NCBI RefSeq assembly: GCF_003113265.1
Contig: NZ_PUIV01000001.1
Coordinates: 124,001-188,000, forward strand
Source: Methylosinus sporium
GTDB lineage: Bacteria > Pseudomonadota > Alphaproteobacteria > Rhizobiales > Beijerinckiaceae
Direction: 5' to 3'
DNA length: 64,000 nucleotides
The notes under the pieces were generated by a model. That model did no database searches, was not told the origin of the DNA, and saw only the letters and a list, made by a program, of their open reading frames with translations. Of this stretch, positions 42,364-54,200 are shown one piece after another (positions within the stretch are counted from its first letter, which is position 1; every line of letters begins with the position of its first letter). Both the position numbers and the translations under genes were made by a program.

Positions 42364-42825
42364 ATGCGGTTGCAATCGTCCGCCTTCGCCCATGGCGAAG
42401 AGATCCCCCGCAAATACACCTGCGACGGCGCCAATGTCTCGCCGCCGCTGAGCTGGAGCGGCGCGCCCGCGAATACGAAGAGCTTCGTTCTGCTCTGCGA
42501 CGATCCCGACGCGCCGGCGGGCGTCTGGCGTCATTGGGCGGTCTATGATCTCTCGCACGACGCCGCCGGGCTGCCCGAGGGCGCCGGGCGTCCCGGGCCG
42601 CAGCGCGGCTTCTCGCAAGGGATCAATGATTTCGACGGTTCGGGCTATGGCGGGCCCTGTCCGCCGCCGCGCCATGGCGCGCATCGCTACCGCTTCCGCC
42701 TGATGGCGCTCTCGACGGCCTCGCTGCCGGTGGCGCGCAAGGAGCCGAGCTGTCTCGAGGTGGAGCGCGCCGCCAATGAGGCCCTGCTCGAGGAGACGGC
42801 GCTCGTCGGCGTCTATCGGCGCTGA
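42364..42825 (+). CDS. YbhB/YbcL Raf-kinase-inhibitor-like (PEBP) protein
   Basis: The ATG at 42364 lies after ACGAGGAG and gives 153 residues with the PEBP motifs FAHGEEIPRKYTCDGANVSPPL, DDPDAPAGVWRHWAVY and GPCPPPRHGAHRYRFRLMAL. These cytosolic proteins bind phospholipids or nucleotides; the role is unclear. It begins 20 bp after ald and is the last gene before the convergent lpt operon. Confidence 0.9.
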   Translation: MRLQSSAFAHGEEIPRKYTCDGANVSPPLSWSGAPANTKSFVLLCDDPDAPAGVWRHWAVYDLSHDAAGLPEGAGRPGPQRGFSQGINDFDGSGYGGPCPPPRHGAHRYRFRLMALSTASLPVARKEPSCLEVERAANEALLEETALVGVYRR

Positions 42826-42834
42826 GAGCTGGGC

Positions 42835-43446
42835 TCAGTCGGCGCGGCGCTCCGCGGCGGGGGCCGACTCTTTTTTCTCCTTCTTCTCGCCCTTGGCCTC
42901 GCCGGGCGTGAAGATGCTGCGCACGCGCTGGCCGGGCTTTTCGATCACCGTCGCCTGGCCTGTCGAGGTGTCGTAGATGAGCTTGTCGCCTTTCACGACG
43001 CTGTCGCCCTGCGTGAGCGTCACATTGCCGATGAGATAGACCTTATTGTCGTTGCGGTCGTAGCTGCCGCGGTCGCCGGTTCCGATCTGGTCCTTGGAGA
43101 CGAGCGTCACCGGCCCTTCCGCGTCGATGTGGCGAACGCGGTCGCTGCCGCCATTGCCCTCCTGGCCCTGCTGCGCCTTGTCCAGCAGCAGAATGAGGCG
43201 AGAGGCCTTCAGCGTGGACGGGCCGTTCACGACGACGACGCCGCCCGAATAGACGAGCTTCTGCTCCTTGTCGAAATAGTCGAGCTTGCCCGCATCTATG
43301 TCGACCGGATCCTTGGCGCTGGAGCCGGGGAGAATGCCGCCGGAGCGGCCTTTGGCGGCGATTGGCGAAGCGGCCAGAAGCGCGGCCATGGCGACGGGGA
43401 GGACAATGACTTTGAGGGAGCCGATTTTCATGGAGACGATTTTCAT
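42835..43446 (-). CDS. lptA: LPS transport periplasmic protein LptA
   Basis: The 203-residue product has a signal peptide (VIVLPVAMAALLAASPIAA) and the OstA beta-jellyroll (PVDIDAGKLDYFDKEQKLVY, SKDQIGTGDRGSYDRNDNKV, TLTQGDSVVKGDKLIYDTSTG). LptA bridges LptC to LptDE to carry lipopolysaccharide. Its start is odd: a 15-bp tandem duplication gives two in-frame ATGs (43446 and 43431, MKIVSMKIGS). The first overlaps the lptC stop by 4 bp and is chosen. lptB, usually next, is absent here. Confidence 0.93.
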   Translation of the reverse strand: MKIVSMKIGSLKVIVLPVAMAALLAASPIAAKGRSGGILPGSSAKDPVDIDAGKLDYFDKEQKLVYSGGVVVVNGPSTLKASRLILLLDKAQQGQEGNGGSDRVRHIDAEGPVTLVSKDQIGTGDRGSYDRNDNKVYLIGNVTLTQGDSVVKGDKLIYDTSTGQATVIEKPGQRVRSIFTPGEAKGEKKEKKESAPAAERRAD

Positions 43447-44144
43447 GGAGACGATCCTTGCGCCGCGCCGGTCTCCGCGTCGTCGTCGCCGGGCAGCGTC
43501 GTATGCACGGCGCCGGAAAATGTCGCGCGCCGCTCGTTCTGCGAGAATTCGACCGATCGCGCCGTCACGATCGATTTGTCCAACGTCAGCCTCGTGGGCT
43601 GGTCCGAGGTGACGATATTGCCGCGAAAGTCGATGACGGCGGCGTCGGTGCGCAAGTCGTAATGCTTGCCGTCATAGAGATGGGCGCCGCCGGAGAGATT
43701 GGCGCGGTCCTTCTTGGCGTCATAGAGGCCTTTTTCCGCCGTCAGCACGACGTTGGACTCGTTGTCGCTCTGTATGCGCACTTCGAGCTGCTCCAGCTCG
43801 AACACATCGGGCTTGGCGATATCCTGCACGCCGGTGCGGGCGCGCAGCTCATAGGGGCGGCCGTCCTTGCGATAGCCGACGAGCTTGGGGCTCTCTATGG
43901 TGATGCGCGTGCCCTCTGTGGCGATGCGCGAAAAGCGCAGATCGGCCGGCAGAAAGCGCAGCGAATGGAAGGCGACGCCCACGGCCACGGCGGCGATGAT
44001 CGCGCCGCTGCCCCACAGCAGCCAGCGCCGCAGCCGGGCGACGCGCTGCGAATGGCGCCGCGCCTGCGGAATGGCGTCGCGGCGCGGGGCGATGATAGAG
44101 GCGAGCCGATCGCGTCTATCGGTCGGCGGCGATGCGTCGTTCAT
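43443..44144 (-). CDS. lptC: LPS export protein LptC
   Basis: About 233 residues with a membrane anchor at residues 40-62 (WLLWGSGAIIAAVAVGVAFH) and the LptC jellyroll (LEQLEVRIQSDNESNVVLTA, GNIVTSDQPTRLTLDKS). The ATG at 44144 has GCAGGGA before it; an earlier ATG at 44204 overlaps the rnd stop and cannot be excluded. It accepts lipopolysaccharide from LptBFG and hands it to LptA. It ends within lptA's start. Confidence 0.9.
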   Translation of the reverse strand: MNDASPPTDRRDRLASIIAPRRDAIPQARRHSQRVARLRRWLLWGSGAIIAAVAVGVAFHSLRFLPADLRFSRIATEGTRITIESPKLVGYRKDGRPYELRARTGVQDIAKPDVFELEQLEVRIQSDNESNVVLTAEKGLYDAKKDRANLSGGAHLYDGKHYDLRTDAAVIDFRGNIVTSDQPTRLTLDKSIVTARSVEFSQNERRATFSGAVHTTLPGDDDAETGAAQGSSP

Positions 44145-44200
44145 TCGGTCCCTGCTCGAGGTCCGCGAGATAACGCCGGCCGCATGGCGAATTCGAGGCG

Positions 44201-44815
44201 TCATTCATGCGAGAAAATATCTGTCTCCGGCCAGCCCGCGAGATCGAGCCGCGCGCGCGTCGGCAGAAAGTCGAAGCAGCGGGCGGCGAGATCGACGCGC
44301 CCCTCGCGGGCCAGCGTGGCGTCGAGCTTCTCGCGCAGCGCGTGGAGATAGAGCACGTCGGAGGCCGCATAGGCGAGCTGGGCGTCCGAGAGCGTCGCCG
44401 CGCCCCAGTCGGAGGATTGCTGCTGCTTGGAGATTTCCACGCCGAGCAATTCGCGCACGAGATCCTTCAGCCCATGCCGATCCGTATAGGTGCGGGTGAG
44501 CTTGGAGACGATCTTGGTGCAATAGACGGGCTCCGCCATCACGCCGAAGGTCTTGGCCAGAATAGCGATGTCGAAGCGCGCGAAATGAAAGAGCTTCAGC
44601 ACTTTCGGGTCGGCCAGCAGACGCGTCAGATTGGGCGCGGCGGTCTGGCCCGGGGCGATGCGCACGAGATCGGCGTCGCCGTTCCCGCCGGAGAGCTGGA
44701 CGAGGCAGAGCCGGTCGCGATGCGGATTGAGGCCGAGCGTTTCCGTATCGATGGCGACGACGGGGCCGAGATCGGCGCCGTCCGGCAGGTCGCCCGAATG
44801 CAGGCGGATGGTCAT
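44201..44815 (-). CDS. rnd: Ribonuclease D-type 3'-5' exonuclease (short form)
   Basis: The ATG at 44815 opens a 204-residue protein consisting of one DEDD exonuclease domain: VVAIDTETLGLNPHRD, FHFARFDIAIL and the Asp in YAASDVLYLH. It lacks the HRDC domains of E. coli RNase D, as in other alphaproteobacteria. It would trim tRNA or other small RNA 3' ends. Its neighbour lptC is co-oriented, as in related genomes. Confidence 0.92.
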   Translation of the reverse strand: MTIRLHSGDLPDGADLGPVVAIDTETLGLNPHRDRLCLVQLSGGNGDADLVRIAPGQTAAPNLTRLLADPKVLKLFHFARFDIAILAKTFGVMAEPVYCTKIVSKLTRTYTDRHGLKDLVRELLGVEISKQQQSSDWGAATLSDAQLAYAASDVLYLHALREKLDATLAREGRVDLAARCFDFLPTRARLDLAGWPETDIFSHE

Positions 44816-44895
44816 GGCTTTTGATTCGCTTTCTCGAGGGAGAGCGAGCTTTAGCCGATTTCCGGGGGTTTTGTCGAAGCGGGGCGGCCCGCGGC

Positions 44896-45369
44896 CTATG
44901 GCGCGTCCCAATAGCCGAAGGGCCGTTTGGACAATTCCGAGTTGAAATAGCGCGGATCGCCCGAGACTTCGCGGCCGAGCCAACCGGGGCGGTCGAAAAT
45001 CTCCTCTTCCGAGCCGAGCTCGATCTCGGCGACGATCAGACCGTCATTCTCGCCCTGGAACACGTCGACAGTCCAGATATGGCCGCCGAATACCTCCTCA
45101 TAGCGCGTCTTCTCGATGAGCGGGCGCTCGCAGAGGCGATCGAGCATGAGCTGCGCATCCTCGACGGGAATGGGATATTCGAATTCCGAGCGGGTGACGT
45201 TGGACGTGCGGCCCTTGATCGTCAGAAAGGCGGCGCCGCCGGCGGTGCGCACGCGCACCACGCGATCCTCGACGCGCGAGAGATAGCCCTGGCGAAAGGC
45301 GACGCCGTCGTTGCGCGGCCGCCACAGCTCGCGCGTCACCAGAAATTTTCGCTCGATCTCCACGCCCAT
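44896..45369 (-). CDS. CYTH-domain protein (triphosphatase type)
   Basis: The 157-residue protein starts MGVEIERKFLV, the ExExK signature of CYTH proteins, and continues RVRTAGGAAFLTIKGR, EFEYPIPVEDAQLML and AEIELGSEEE. CYTH enzymes hydrolyse inorganic triphosphate or, rarely, cyclise ATP. It follows a second, degenerate CYTH-like gene by 19 bp on the same strand. It is cytosolic. Confidence 0.9.
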   Translation of the reverse strand: MGVEIERKFLVTRELWRPRNDGVAFRQGYLSRVEDRVVRVRTAGGAAFLTIKGRTSNVTRSEFEYPIPVEDAQLMLDRLCERPLIEKTRYEEVFGGHIWTVDVFQGENDGLIVAEIELGSEEEIFDRPGWLGREVSGDPRYFNSELSKRPFGYWDAP

Positions 45370-45388
45370 CCCATCCTCCTCGTCGTGA

Positions 45389-45982
45389 TCAGCTCGCCAG
45401 AGCGGCGGCGCGTTCGACGCCTTTGGGAAAATTCACATTGACCCGCGGATCGGCGTCGAGCGCGTCGAGCGCTTCGGCGAGCCGCCGCTCGTCCGCGCTC
45501 TCCAGCGCGACGCTCTCCATCGGCGCGGGGCCGATCTGCAATCGCACGAATTCGGCCGGGCAATCGTGAAAGGAAAAGCGCAGACGCGATTTTCGCACCG
45601 CGACGGCGCGCAGAGCGGGGCAAGGGGCGACGACCTCCTCGAGAAAATGCGCCTCGTCGTAGGCGCTGCGATCGAGACGGCTCGGCGGCAGCGCCAGAGC
45701 GGCGGCGGCCGCCGCGAGGCGCTCCGCCGTCAGCGGAAACGCCGCTCTGAAAGCCGGCTCCCATAATTCCAATCCGTCGTCGACGCGCAGCAGACGCTTC
45801 ACCTCGAGCGCCGCGTCGCGAATCTTGGCCGAATGCGGCGTCAGCGCGTTCAGCAGATAGATTTCGTCGCTGCGGCGCGGCGGGCTCGTCGGCGAGCCGA
45901 GCCTGGCCTCCAGCGCCGCGAGATCGGCGCCGAAGATGCGCCATTCCCAGCGGGGAGCCGCATTCGGCTGGAGCGCGTCCAT
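45389..45982 (-). CDS. Divergent CYTH-like protein, signature replaced
   Basis: A 197-residue protein from the ATG at 45982. The N-terminal WEWRIFGADLAALEARL and the later KIRDAALEVKRLLRVDDG occupy the places of ExExK and the RIR/K strands of CYTH proteins, but the key acids are changed, so activity is doubtful. The C-terminal half (FHDCPAEFVRLQIG, VNVNFPKGVERA) is not recognised. It sits directly upstream of the canonical CYTH gene. The family call is tentative. Confidence 0.6.
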   Translation of the reverse strand: MDALQPNAAPRWEWRIFGADLAALEARLGSPTSPPRRSDEIYLLNALTPHSAKIRDAALEVKRLLRVDDGLELWEPAFRAAFPLTAERLAAAAAALALPPSRLDRSAYDEAHFLEEVVAPCPALRAVAVRKSRLRFSFHDCPAEFVRLQIGPAPMESVALESADERRLAEALDALDADPRVNVNFPKGVERAAALAS

Positions 45983-46216
45983 TGGACCTCTCACTCTCAC
46001 GGCGAGCGCCGCCGGCGAACGACCTACCGAGGCTTGCAATGTCGCCTCGCGTCGCCAACGACATGTAGCGCGGCGCGCGGCGCAGAGCATGGCGCATTCA
46101 TTCGCGTTTCAGAAACACGCCGAACAAGCTGGCGCAACAGCTATGGCCGAGATAGAGCAAAGATTGCGATCCTGCCCGATTCGGGCGCGACCGACGCGGG
46201 ACGATTCGCGACGCTC

Positions 46217-48442
46217 ATGAACGATGTTACGCCGGATTCGGCTTTTCGAGAGGCGCGCGCGCGCCATGAGGCGGGCGAGGTCGAGGAAGCGGCCGCGCTC
46301 TATCGCGGCGTTCTCGCTTCGCATCCGAGACATGCCGACAGTTTGCATCTTCTCGGTCTGCTCGAGGTGGAGCGCGGCGCGATGGAGGCCGGCCTCTGCT
46401 TGATCGACGAGGCGATGGCGATCGCCCCGGGCCATGCGATCTATCACCATAGCCGCGCGCTCGCGCTGCGCTCGCTCGGGCGGCGCGACGAGGCGGTGGA
46501 GGATTATCGCGCCGCCGTGGCGCTGCGTCCGGGCTCGGGCGAGCTGCATTGCAATCTCGCCATCGCGCTGACCGAGCTCGGCCGCCGCGCGGAAGCCGCC
46601 GTGCATTACGCCGAGGCCGCGCACTGCGCGCCGGACCGGCCGGAAATCTGGTACAATCTCGCCAATGCGCTGGCCGAGATCGGACCGGCCGCGCAGGCGG
46701 AAGCGGCATTTCTGCGCGCCATAGAGCTCGAGCCGCGGCTCGTCGAGGCGCAAGGCAATTTCGGCGCCTGGCTGATGCGGCGCGGACGCTGGAGCGAAGC
46801 GGCGACGCGGCTCTCGATCGCCGTTCGTCTCGCGCCCGGCGACGCCGCTTATTGGAACAATCTCGCCGTCGTGCTGCAAGAGCTCGGCCGCCATACGGAA
46901 GCGATCGTCTGCTATGAGAGCGCGCTCGCGCTGAAGCCCGACCTGTCCGACGCGCATTATAATCTCGGCTGCCTGCTGCATCTCGAGGGACGCACGGATC
47001 ACGCGGTCGCGCGTCATCGCGCCGCGATCGCGGCCGATCCGCGTCACGGCGGCGCGCGCATCGCGCTCGCAATGGCCGAGCTGCCGATCCTCTATGACAC
47101 GCAGGAGGAGATCGCCCTGCGCCGCGCGCGCTATGCGCAAGCGCTCGATCGTCTCGCCGAATCTTCACAGGATGCGGAGATCGCCGCCGCGCTCGCGCCG
47201 GCGATCGGCGCGACGCAGCCCTTCTTCCTTCCCTATCAGGGCGAAGACGATCGAAAATTGCAGACGCTCTATGGCGAATTCGCCTGCCGCGTTCTGGCGC
47301 GGGCCTATCCCGCGGCGCCGCTCGCCGCGCCGCCGGCGGCCGGCGAGCGCATACGCGTCGGCATAGTGAGCGGCTTCTTCTGCCGTCACACGGTTTTTCG
47401 TCTCTTTCTCGAGAGCTGGATCGCCGAGCTCGACAGCGCGCGCTTCGAGCTCATCGGCTTTCATACGGGCAAGACCGAGGACGCCGACACGATTCGCGCC
47501 GCGCAGGCCTGCGAGCATTTTCCGCGCGAGCCTTCGACGCCGGAAGGCTGGCGCGACGCCATCGTCGCCGCCGCTCCGCATGTTCTGCTCTATCCCGAGA
47601 TCGGCATGGATCCCGTGTCCGGCTGGCTGGCGGCGCAGCGTCTCGCGCCCGTGCAATGCATGGCCTGGGGCCAGCCGGAGACGAGCGGACTGTCGACGAT
47701 CGATTATTTTCTGTCGAGCGCGCTGATGGAGCCGGACGGCGCCGAACGCTTCTATACGGAGCGCCTGGCGCCTATGCCCAATCTCGGCCTGCATTATACA
47801 GCGGAGACGCTCGCGCCGCAAAAGCTCGACCGCACGCTCTTCGGCGCGGAGCCCTATGCGCCGATCTTCTTCTCGGGACAGGCGCTCTACAAATATCTGC
47901 CCTGCTACGACGCCGTCTTTCCGCGCATCGCCGCCGCGGTCGGTCCGTGCAAATTCCTCTTCATCGCCTTCGCCAAGAGCGAGGCGGTGACGGCGGCGTT
48001 TCGCGCGCGGATGGAGCGCGTCTTCGCCGCGGCGGGGCTCCGTGCGGACGACCATTGCGTGATCCTGCCGCAAATGCCGCAGGAGCTGTTCATCGCGGCC
48101 GCGGCCGCTTCCGACCTCATTCTCGACACGCCCGGCTGGTCGGGCGGCCGCTCGACGCTCGACCTGCTCGGCGCCGATCGCCCGATCGTGACGCTGCCGG
48201 GCGATTTCATGCGCGGGCGCCATACGGCGGCGATATTGCGCCGCATCGGCTGCGAGGAGACGATCGCCTCTTCGCTCGACGATTATGTCGAGATCGCCGT
48301 GCGCCTGGGACGCGACCGCGCCGCGCGCGCTTCGCTCGCCGGCTTCGTCGCCGCGAACAAGCACAGGGCTTTCGAGGATATGGATTACATCCATGCGCTC
48401 GAGGATTTCCTCGAGGCCGCGGCGCGCGGGCGCCTCGTCTGA
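46217..48442 (+). CDS. TPR protein with SPINDLY/O-GlcNAc-transferase-like domain
   Basis: The 741-residue product has about nine tetratricopeptide repeats (residues 5-300; EAVEDYRAAVALRPGSGELHCNLAIAL is split over two such units) and a C-terminal GT41-type glycosyltransferase region with RVGIVSGFFCRHTVFRLF, PVQCMAWGQPETSGL, ILPQMPQEL and TPGWSGGRSTLDLL. Bacterial members modify proteins or surface structures; the acceptor is unknown. Upstream lies the divergent CYTH pair. The start at 46217 is preferred over the long open N-terminal extension. Confidence 0.88.
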   Translation: MNDVTPDSAFREARARHEAGEVEEAAALYRGVLASHPRHADSLHLLGLLEVERGAMEAGLCLIDEAMAIAPGHAIYHHSRALALRSLGRRDEAVEDYRAAVALRPGSGELHCNLAIALTELGRRAEAAVHYAEAAHCAPDRPEIWYNLANALAEIGPAAQAEAAFLRAIELEPRLVEAQGNFGAWLMRRGRWSEAATRLSIAVRLAPGDAAYWNNLAVVLQELGRHTEAIVCYESALALKPDLSDAHYNLGCLLHLEGRTDHAVARHRAAIAADPRHGGARIALAMAELPILYDTQEEIALRRARYAQALDRLAESSQDAEIAAALAPAIGATQPFFLPYQGEDDRKLQTLYGEFACRVLARAYPAAPLAAPPAAGERIRVGIVSGFFCRHTVFRLFLESWIAELDSARFELIGFHTGKTEDADTIRAAQACEHFPREPSTPEGWRDAIVAAAPHVLLYPEIGMDPVSGWLAAQRLAPVQCMAWGQPETSGLSTIDYFLSSALMEPDGAERFYTERLAPMPNLGLHYTAETLAPQKLDRTLFGAEPYAPIFFSGQALYKYLPCYDAVFPRIAAAVGPCKFLFIAFAKSEAVTAAFRARMERVFAAAGLRADDHCVILPQMPQELFIAAAAASDLILDTPGWSGGRSTLDLLGADRPIVTLPGDFMRGRHTAAILRRIGCEETIASSLDDYVEIAVRLGRDRAARASLAGFVAANKHRAFEDMDYIHALEDFLEAAARGRLV

Positions 48443-48542
48443 GCGTGCGGTCGTCGCGGAGTGGATAAGCTCGCGTCGGCGCCTATATGTAAACGGCTCG
48501 CCTCTCCGTGCGAGCCACATAGAGCGACGACGAGGCCCGACG

Positions 48543-50438
<1,896 letters not shown>

Positions 50439-51238
50439 CCGCTTTCCTCGGAGCCGTCTCCCGTTCCGCCATCCGCTTCCTGGCGTCGCCTGCGTAGGCG
50501 GGCATGGCTGCTGGCGTCCAAGCTGAGGATCGTAGAGGAAGCGAGCGGGGGCGACACCTCTTCAGCCGCGATTTTTTCTCGCTCTCGCGCCAATCCATTT
50601 CGCTGCGCGCGAGCGGCCTTCCGCTTCCGTCTCGCGGCGGCGGGACGGCCGATCGTCCTCGGCCGCTGGGCCGGGGCGCCTGCTCGCTTCGTCGACTCGG
50701 ACTTCCGCACCGATGAATTCGCTGCAGCGACGAGTATGGATGGCGGTTTCTCGTCCCGCTTTTGCCATGTCTCGCCCTTGCCGCTCTTCGATCGCGACTT
50801 TGCATCGACGACGCCCGATCGGCGTCCGCTCGTTAGCCGCCTCTCGTACCTTCGCGCCATTTACATGATCTACGCCGTCGATGACAGTGACAGCACTGTC
50901 GAAAGAGTCACAGCCGTTACGGAAGGTCCTCGTTCAGGTCGAGGATATCGAAATGTCGGCGACCGCGCAGACCATCGCGGCCTATGTCGAACGCGCCGCC
51001 GGGCTCAGAAGGCGGGGCGTTTTCGGCGCCAGGACCGCATGAGGGCGTTCGCCAATCTCCGGCTAGTGGCCCGAGCATCTAAAGCGAAGGGTATAGGCGC
51101 TCGAGTTTGACGCGCGCGGCGCCGCGGCGACGAAAAAGCTCCGGCGCTGCGGCGTCCGGCGTCGAGCCCGCCGCAGCGGAAATCGACCTGCGCCCCGAGC
51201 TCGAGAAGAATGGAGCGAGACAGCGGCGCCAGGCGTCG
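50439..51238. other. 800-bp region without a confident gene
   Basis: Several long frames cross this stretch on both strands, but their codon use and composition are those of shadows. On the minus strand a frame at 50276-50860 overlaps the ftsH end, is Arg/Lys/Ser-rich and has no recognised domain. The only frame that reads like a protein is the short one at 50881-51042, listed separately. No terminator with a U tract was found after ftsH. Confidence 0.5.
50881..51042 (+). CDS. Possible small protein of 53 residues
   Basis: From the ATG at 50881 a frame of 53 codons reads MTVTALSKESQPLRK then VLVQVEDIEMSATAQTI and AAYVERAAGLRRRG before a TGA. Its amphipathic, alternating character looks protein-like, and it would be a small, soluble, mainly helical product. 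No family was recognised. It may be a true small gene or the remnant of a larger one. No strong ribosome site precedes the ATG. Confidence 0.3.
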   Translation: MTVTALSKESQPLRKVLVQVEDIEMSATAQTIAAYVERAAGLRRRGVFGARTA

Positions 51239-54200
51239 TCATTCGATGGGACGTGGTTCGACGCCGCTCGGATGATGAAATGATGGCGCGTTTTTTTCCG
51301 GCTCGATGGTGATGGTCGCGGTCATTTCTGGTTCGAGCAGCAAGTCCGCATTGGGAGCTTCGAGAACGATTCTATATGAAGCGGCTTTGGCGGCGCCGGG
51401 CGCCAGCCTGGAGATTTGCGTCACTTGTCCGGAGAAGACGCGTTTCGGGAGAGACGCGACGACGAAGGTCGCGAGACTTCCGATTCTCACCTCTCCTATC
51501 TCGTCCGCTTCATGCACGATCGCGTCGATCTTCACGACGCCAGGGTCGGTGGAGACGAGGAAAAGCGCCTTGTGCGCGTCGCCGACCGTTTGTCCGACCT
51601 CCGCGTCACGCGCGACCACCGTTCCCGCGACCGGCGCCGCGATCTTCGTTCGGGCGAGATCGTCTTCCGCTGCGCGCAGAGCCGCGCGGCTCGAGGCGTA
51701 GGACTCTTCCTCCGCCGCCACGCGTCGCTGCGCCGCTTCGAGCATCGCCATAAAACGGGCCTTCGGCCGGCCGCTTTCGATCTGCTTCCTCACGCGCGCC
51801 AGATGGGCCTTCGCCTGCTCGAGCCGGCGTGTCGCCGAGGCGAGATCGGCCTCGCTCTGCGAGGCGATGGTCCGATACGGCCCAGGATCGATCTCGGCGC
51901 AGATCTGGCCCGCCACGACCTTGGTTCCACGATCGCAATAGACCGCTTCGATCCTTCCCGAAATGCGCGTCTCGATCGGCGTCGTGCCGATCGCCGCGAC
52001 GACGCCTTCCGCCGTCACCGACGGCGAACGAAAGGGGCTCCCCCACCTGCCATAGAGCCAGGCGCTTCCCAGCAAGATCGCGAGCGCGAGCGCGCCGAGC
52101 GCCAGCCGTCGGCGCCATCTCGCGCCGCGCATCGCGTCCGAGACCCGGTCGAGCGCCGACGCCGCTCCTTCGGTTCTCGCGCGTTCGATAGTCCGAGCTC
52201 GCTCCCGACCGAGCGGCGGCGAAGCCGCCTGCTCGTAAATGTCCTCCTCCTGCGCATTGTGCAGGCGCGCCAGAGCTTCGATCGACTCGATGATGCGCTG
52301 TCCGTCGCGGATCGCATATTTGTCGGGCTCATTGTCGCGCAGTCCGTCCGACAGGCGCGTCAGGAGCCTCGCCTGGTGACGAATCTCGCGATGGGCGCGA
52401 CTCATGGCGCCGAGCGCCGCGCCGTCCGGAAGAAAGCTCGAAATGCGCGGATAGATGGCGCTCTCGTCCTCGCGCTCATGCGCGAGGATCGTCTCGCCGA
52501 CGAGCCGATCGGCCTCGAGGATATAATCGGCCGCGCGCTGCGGCGGCGCCTCGTCCAATGCGTCGGCGATCTGCCGCAGGCGATCGAGACACGCTGTGAT
52601 TTCTTCATGGCCCTTCCGCAAGGCGCGCGCGGCGGTCTCCGGCATCGGCGTTCGGCCAGCGGCGACGCCGGGGCCGAGCGCGCGCAGCGCATTGAGGATC
52701 ACGGCGATGTCGATCGCCTCCTGGATCAGCGCTCCGGCGACCGGGGTCACGAAACCGAAAGCGGCGGCGGTCATCGTCACGCCGGACAGCGTCATCCCGA
52801 CCACTATGCTTTGAAGTGCGATGGCGCGGGTGCGGCGCGCGATGGCCACCGCCTCCGGCACGCTGTCGATGCGATCGACGAGAATGACGACGTCGGCGGC
52901 CTCCGAGGAGGCGCTGGCGCCGCGCGCGCCCATGGCGACCCCGACATCGGCGGCAGCCAAAGCGGGGGCGTCATTGATTCCGTCGCCGACCATCAGCGTC
53001 GGCGCGAGCCGCTGCTCCATCGCGACCGCGTCGACCTTATCGGAGGGGACTCTGTCGGCGAGCACGGCGTCGAGATCGAGAGCCGCCGCGATCGTTTCGG
53101 CCGCGTCCGGCCGGTCGCCGGTCACCATGACGATCTTCGCGACGCCAATGTCGCGAAGGGCGCGAACCGCGCGCGGCGCTTCGCGGCGAAGCTCGTCGGC
53201 GAGCAGCAGGGCGGCGATGGGCTGTCCGTCCACGGATATGAAGACCGTGAGCGCGGAGCGCCAGGAGGCGCGACGCGCGGCGCGGGCCGCCCAGTCCGCG
53301 ACGGGCGCCCCCTGGTGAACGAATGAAAGGGAGCCGACGCGCAGCGCAGCGCCTTCGACCTCGCCTGCGATTCCCGTCCCGAGCGTCTCGCGGACATTGC
53401 GCGGAAGCTGCAGCGCGAGGCCCCGCTGCGTCGCGGCGGAGACGATGGCGGCGGCGACCACATGATGAGACGCCTGCTCGAGCGAGGCGGCGAGCCGCAG
53501 CGCTTCATCTTGGGCCTCGTCCGGGGCCGTCTCGATCGCGACGAGCCGCGCGCCGCCGACCGTCAGCGTCCCGGTCTTGTCGAACATGACTGTGCGGGTT
53601 CGCGCGAGCGCCTCCAGAGGCCCGCCCCCTTTGATCAATATGCCGCGCCGCGCAGCCTGAGAGGCGCCCGCGATGAAAGCCGCCGGCGCGGCGAGGATCA
53701 AAGGACAGGGCGTCGCCGCGACGAGCACCGCCAGGCCGCGAACCGGGTCATGCGAGAGCGCCCAGGCGGCGCCAGCGACCAGGAGCGCGGTGGGCAAGAG
53801 CAGCAAGGCGTAGCGATCCGCCATCCGCATGAAGGGGGCCTTGGCGCTCTGCGCCGCCGTCACCAGGGCGACGATGCCGGCGTAAGTGCTCTCCCCGGCC
53901 AGAGCGGAGGCCTGCATCTCGAAGGCTTCGCCGGCGTTCACGGTTCCGCTCAGCACGGCTTCGCCGGCGTGGCGAAGGACCGGCAGAGGCTCGCCCGTCA
54001 CCGCCGATTCGTCGAGCGAAGCTTCTGAGCTGGCGATCTGGCCATCGACCGGGACGACCTCGCCGGCGCGGACCAGCAGCATGTCGCCGACCCGGATCGC
54101 ATCGAGGGGGACGTCCTCGATCTCTTGCGCGACGCGCCGATGGGCGGAGCGAGGAGCGCGATCGACCAGCGATCTCAAATCGCGCTCGGCGCGCCCGACG

